Positions 63,843 to 64,000 of a stretch of DNA of 64,000 nucleotides are shown piece by piece; position 1 is the first letter of the stretch, and each line of letters opens with the position of its first letter. The position numbers and the translations under genes were made by a program. Under the pieces are notes generated by a model that was not told where the DNA came from, ran no database searches, and was given only the letters and a program-made list of their open reading frames with translations. This DNA comes from Puffinus mauretanicus (lineage: Eukaryota > Chordata > Aves > Procellariiformes > Procellariidae), in the NCBI GenBank assembly GCA_023333565.1, contig JAJKFH010000241.1:496001-560000 (forward strand). Reading direction: 5' to 3'.

Positions 63843-64000
63843 GTGAGTGCGGCCGCTCCGGGGGCGGGGGGGTTCTCTGGGGGATGTTGGGGTGCGCTGT
63901 GTCCCCCACGCGTGAGCTGGGTCGCGGGGCTCCCCACCCTGTCCCCGGGGGAGGCGGGGGGGTGGTGGGCCTCCCCCCCAAGCCCCATGGGGGACCACCC

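Noticed and set aside
62665..63981. Minus-strand 406-codon and plus-strand 311- and 218-codon frames
   Set aside because: They run through the 28-bp array, the poly(T) tract and the PIEZO1 promoter. Repeat-driven, no domain.

Overview
This is a vertebrate nuclear locus, most likely from a bird or another sauropsid. Three genes can be followed exon by exon and a fourth is entered at its first coding exon. In window order they are GALNS (+, entered in intron 2, coding exons 3-14 present), APRT (+, complete), CDT1 (-, complete) and PIEZO1 (+, coding exon 1 only). From memory of the human 16q24.3 map, this is the mirror image of human PIEZO1-CDT1-APRT-GALNS, so order and relative orientation are conserved. 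The bird/sauropsid assignment is an inference from protein similarity, degenerate CR1-type LINE fragments, many short GC-rich minisatellites and this synteny. It is not proven.

Layout: 1-42.9 kb is GALNS, AT-rich, with long introns (intron 9 about 6.2 kb, intron 11 about 8.5 kb, intron 12 about 10.9 kb). 42.9-49.55 kb is intergenic with nothing recognised. 49.56-50.56 kb is a GC-rich minisatellite ending at the APRT promoter. 50.67-53.36 kb is APRT (5 exons, 179 aa). 53.4-56.35 kb holds the APRT 3' UTR and a tail-to-tail spacer. 56.89-61.14 kb is CDT1 on the minus strand (10 coding exons, 629 aa); its intron 1 is mostly a second, G-run-rich minisatellite. 61.14-63.78 kb is the head-to-head CDT1/PIEZO1 spacer with a third array of nine 28-bp-spaced units. 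PIEZO1 exon 1 ends at 63842. Base composition shifts from AT-rich to very GC-rich near 49.5 kb.

The genes have unrelated housekeeping roles and form no operon-like pathway. GALNS is a lysosomal sulfatase, APRT a purine-salvage enzyme, CDT1 the replication-licensing factor and PIEZO1 a mechanosensitive channel. All placed coding exons are in frame with canonical AG/GT splice sites. No disrupted gene, RNA gene, CRISPR array or intact mobile element was found. I see no previously undescribed coding system. The observations most worth checking are the three promoter- or intron-proximal minisatellites, the E2F-like cluster at CDT1, the TATA box at PIEZO1 and some candidate non-coding elements in GALNS introns.
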